DNA of 64,000 nt from Pezicula radicicola (Eukaryota; Ascomycota; Leotiomycetes; Helotiales; Dermateaceae). The notes beneath the pieces are model-generated. The model searched no databases, had not been told where the DNA came from, and was given only the letters and a program-made list of their open reading frames with translations. The stretch spans positions 565,214-629,213 of the forward strand of contig PDUO01000028.1 of the NCBI GenBank assembly GCA_003008705.1, read 5' to 3'. This document shows, piece by piece, positions 62,211 through 64,000 of this stretch; position 1 is the stretch's first letter; the number at the start of each line of letters is the position of its first letter. The position numbers and the translations under genes are program-made.

Positions 62211-63038
62211 TCAAACAGTTTGCCCCGGAATAACCTGATACTCGACATCACCTTCATCCACGAGCAAAAATCCATCAGTTTCAGCAGTATGTCCTTGAAT
62301 TTCCCACTCGTCATTATCGATTTTCCGAATAACATCTCTACCGTCGTCCATCACCGCATGTCTATTATAATCCACATCTTTGTAAGAATCTTTCCCCTTC
62401 GACTTGATCTTCACAACCTGATACGCAAAAACACAATCTGGCAGTTTCTCAATCTTCACCGTCTCTGCTACCTTGTTCTCATATTTCCCCTTCGGTCCTA
62501 TGTTAACTGGGGCAGCTATAGCCGTAAGGTCTACTCCGACATTCCCGCTATAGCCATGTTTCGTCGAAACTGTGCTTTCCATGCTTACTCCATGAGCTGT
62601 CTTAATCCCCGTGATCATGTAGACTGGTTCCTTCCACCAACCATCTTGCACATGATTCAAGACTTCGTCATTGCGCATGCTTTTCTTAATAAGCTCCACA
62701 TCCGGTTGAAACCATCGGGTCTCCATTTTCGCGACTTTGTAAGTCTTGTGCCTCTCATGGCCACGCGTATATTCAGCGTCGCCTCCAATACCGACGATTT
62801 GGAGAAAGCTCGTGAATATTCCCATGGATCCTTCGCGCAGCTCTTCTGCACTTTTGCTCCAGTTGATGGTTGGCGCGGGAGCATAGATAGACGAGGCTGG
62901 GATCGAAACCTCTTTTCCTTTGTTGAGAGAGCGGTGCGGCTTTTTGACATCGTAGAGGATGGTGCCTAGTTTGAGCGGTCCGTCTGGTGGAAAGTCCCAG
63001 TTTGGAGCCAGCTGATAGGACTTGATCTCTGCAGCCAT
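62211..63038 (-). CDS. Probable fungal gasdermin-like pore-forming protein (RCD-1/HET-Q1 type)
   Basis: This is a single-exon, 275-residue protein, close to the length of HET-Q1. The N-terminus DGPLKLGTILYDVKKPHRSLN, the central KEPVYMITGIKTAHGVS strand and the later VFAYQVVKIKSKG strand fit the pattern I recall for fungal gasdermin-like proteins: an amphipathic beta-rich pore domain with a short C-terminal inhibitory tail. There is no signal peptide and no hydrophobic helix. It lies tail to tail with the S8-protease gene, 44 bases apart. Family knowledge says such proteins are released by proteolytic removal of the C-terminal few kilodaltons and then permeabilise the plasma membrane, killing the cell. 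The assignment rests on motif memory and context, not on an alignment. A non-homologous beta-rich protein remains possible. Confidence 0.68.
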   Translation of the reverse strand: MAAEIKSYQLAPNWDFPPDGPLKLGTILYDVKKPHRSLNKGKEVSIPASSIYAPAPTINWSKSAEELREGSMGIFTSFLQIVGIGGDAEYTRGHERHKTYKVAKMETRWFQPDVELIKKSMRNDEVLNHVQDGWWKEPVYMITGIKTAHGVSMESTVSTKHGYSGNVGVDLTAIAAPVNIGPKGKYENKVAETVKIEKLPDCVFAYQVVKIKSKGKDSYKDVDYNRHAVMDDGRDVIRKIDNDEWEIQGHTAETDGFLLVDEGDVEYQVIPGQTV

Positions 63039-63539
63039 ATTGATTACATGTATCTAATACGATGAACATGCATGAAACAAAATTTGAGAGACGTAAAGGT
63101 GGGAAAGGGGAGGATTGCAAGATCTAATAGAGCTGGATACTTGCATTACTTTCTCTTATGCATGTGAGGTTCGCTTAGCTTAGGCATGTTATTTGCCTGT
63201 GATAGAATGAATGCGGTGTGCCAACTCGCTCACTGGACTCGCTTCACTCTGGGCTAAAGCCACTATCAGTCTTACAGCGCACATTTACGGGGTTGTTATG
63301 GTCGTGCGAAGTTTTCATAAGTACCCTCTTAATCACAGATCACAGACAGCTACTGTATTCCTAAGCGAGCGGTTTGTTCGTCCTCTTGTACTACTAGAAA
63401 GTGGTTTAAGAAGAACGCAGTAGAAGAAGGGGATATTCGCAAACAGCATACAGCCAGAACCAATATTTACGTCTATCTATATCTATAGTACCTATATACA
63501 TATATACAACCATCTAAATTTCTAACTTTTAACTTTCTT
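63039..63539. other. Intergenic region, no gene recognised
   Basis: It holds the promoter of the gasdermin-like gene and the 3' flank of the EXS gene. TATATA-type runs occur at 63470-63510. Confidence 0.5.
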
Positions 63540-64000
63540 CTAAACCATCCCATCAACTCCAGCAGCACTCTTTTCATCCTGGCCAAAAAGCGCCAGTTCC
63601 TCACGCGTAATTAACTGGTATGGAAGCTCCAGTTGTCTATAAGCCTTCAAACCACCTAGATTTGCACAATGCTCATTCTCGACCCTTAGTAACATCCACA
63701 TACTTCTTCTTGTCACCTCCCCAAAGCCAACTAGAAAGCTAACAAGAACCTGGAACCTCTCGCTGTGTGCGAACAGTACCAATAATACCCAGGTAAAACG
63801 AAACATGACGTTAAGAATTGCGATTGCAATGTAGATAGATTTTGACTTGAATACGCGGGTGGGGCGTAAGGTAGGAGTCAGAATTGAGGTATTAGGAGCG
63901 AATAATGAGAAATCCATGTAAATGTCCCAGATTGCTGGTCAGTTGTCAGTACAAGGACAGTATAGGAAAGCAGACAATAGACTTACAACTATAAACAGCG
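63540..64000 (-). CDS. EXS-domain membrane protein, C-terminal part (Erd1/Syg1/XPR1 family)
   Basis: Only the 3' end lies in the window: exon 63934-63540, preceded by an intron (63986-63935, GTAAGT...CCAG) and 14 bases of the previous exon (64000-63987). The translation has SSIWDIYMDFSLF, the conserved WDxxMDW/F motif of EXS domains. A membrane helix (IYIAIAILNVMFRFTWVLLVL) and RRSMWMLLRVENEHCANL follow, the latter being the EXS signature at the end of the domain. Family members are phosphate-export or signalling proteins (XPR1/Syg1) or the Golgi protein Erd1. The short hydrophilic tail suggests the Erd1-like group, but the N-terminal half is needed to decide. Confidence 0.85.

Overview
The window is nuclear DNA of a filamentous ascomycete (Pezizomycotina). 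Genes are spaced 1-3 kb apart on both strands and carry short GT...AG introns (about 46-150 bp), often with CTAAT/CTAAC-like branch points. The gene content is typically fungal: Atg17, a sconB/Met30-type F-box WD40 protein, an RTA1-like protein, a 2EXR-domain protein and an EXS-domain protein. Several proteins look leotiomycete-like to me, but that placement is from memory and was not tested. No tRNA, rRNA, CRISPR array or virus-like gene was recognised by eye.

Layout. From 2 to 31 kb: a CBM21 glycogen-targeting PP1 subunit (+), a mitochondrial BolA-like protein (+), a 2EXR protein with an acidic tandem repeat (+), a hypothetical protein (-), a decayed RBR ubiquitin ligase (-), a decayed unknown ORF (+) beside AT-rich DNA, Atg17 (-), SconB (+), a four-exon aldo/keto reductase (+) and a small Ser-rich protein (+). 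From 31 to 43 kb: a 1397-residue repeat protein (-) head-to-head with a Doa10/Ssm4-type ER ubiquitin ligase (+). From 43 to 52 kb: a cytochrome P450 pseudogene (-), a hypothetical protein (-) and an RTA1-like membrane protein (+).

The standout region is about 51.8-63.1 kb. A nine-exon gene on the minus strand predicts a 1472-residue protein. It has an N-terminal helical domain, a fungal C2H2-type zinc-finger block and two successive kinase-like domains that have both lost catalytic residues; the second is clearly derived from a CaMK. About 2 kb of AT-rich DNA holding two inverted-repeat elements separates it from a divergent plus-strand gene. That gene encodes a DUF7580-like domain fused to an intact subtilisin (S8) protease. 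Forty-four bases beyond its stop, tail to tail, lies a 275-residue protein that I read as a fungal gasdermin-like (RCD-1/HET-Q1 type) pore-former. Protease plus gasdermin is the arrangement of known fungal cell-death modules such as HET-Q1/HET-Q2. The neighbouring tandem-pseudokinase zinc-finger protein is the possible new component.

Decay is widespread in the accessory parts. The RBR gene, the unknown ORF at 17.5-18.3 kb and the P450 each carry stop codons that are mostly explained by C:G to T:A changes, as repeat-induced point mutation (RIP) would leave. The core genes look intact. All exon joins were worked out by hand from splice signals and reading frame and have no transcript support here.
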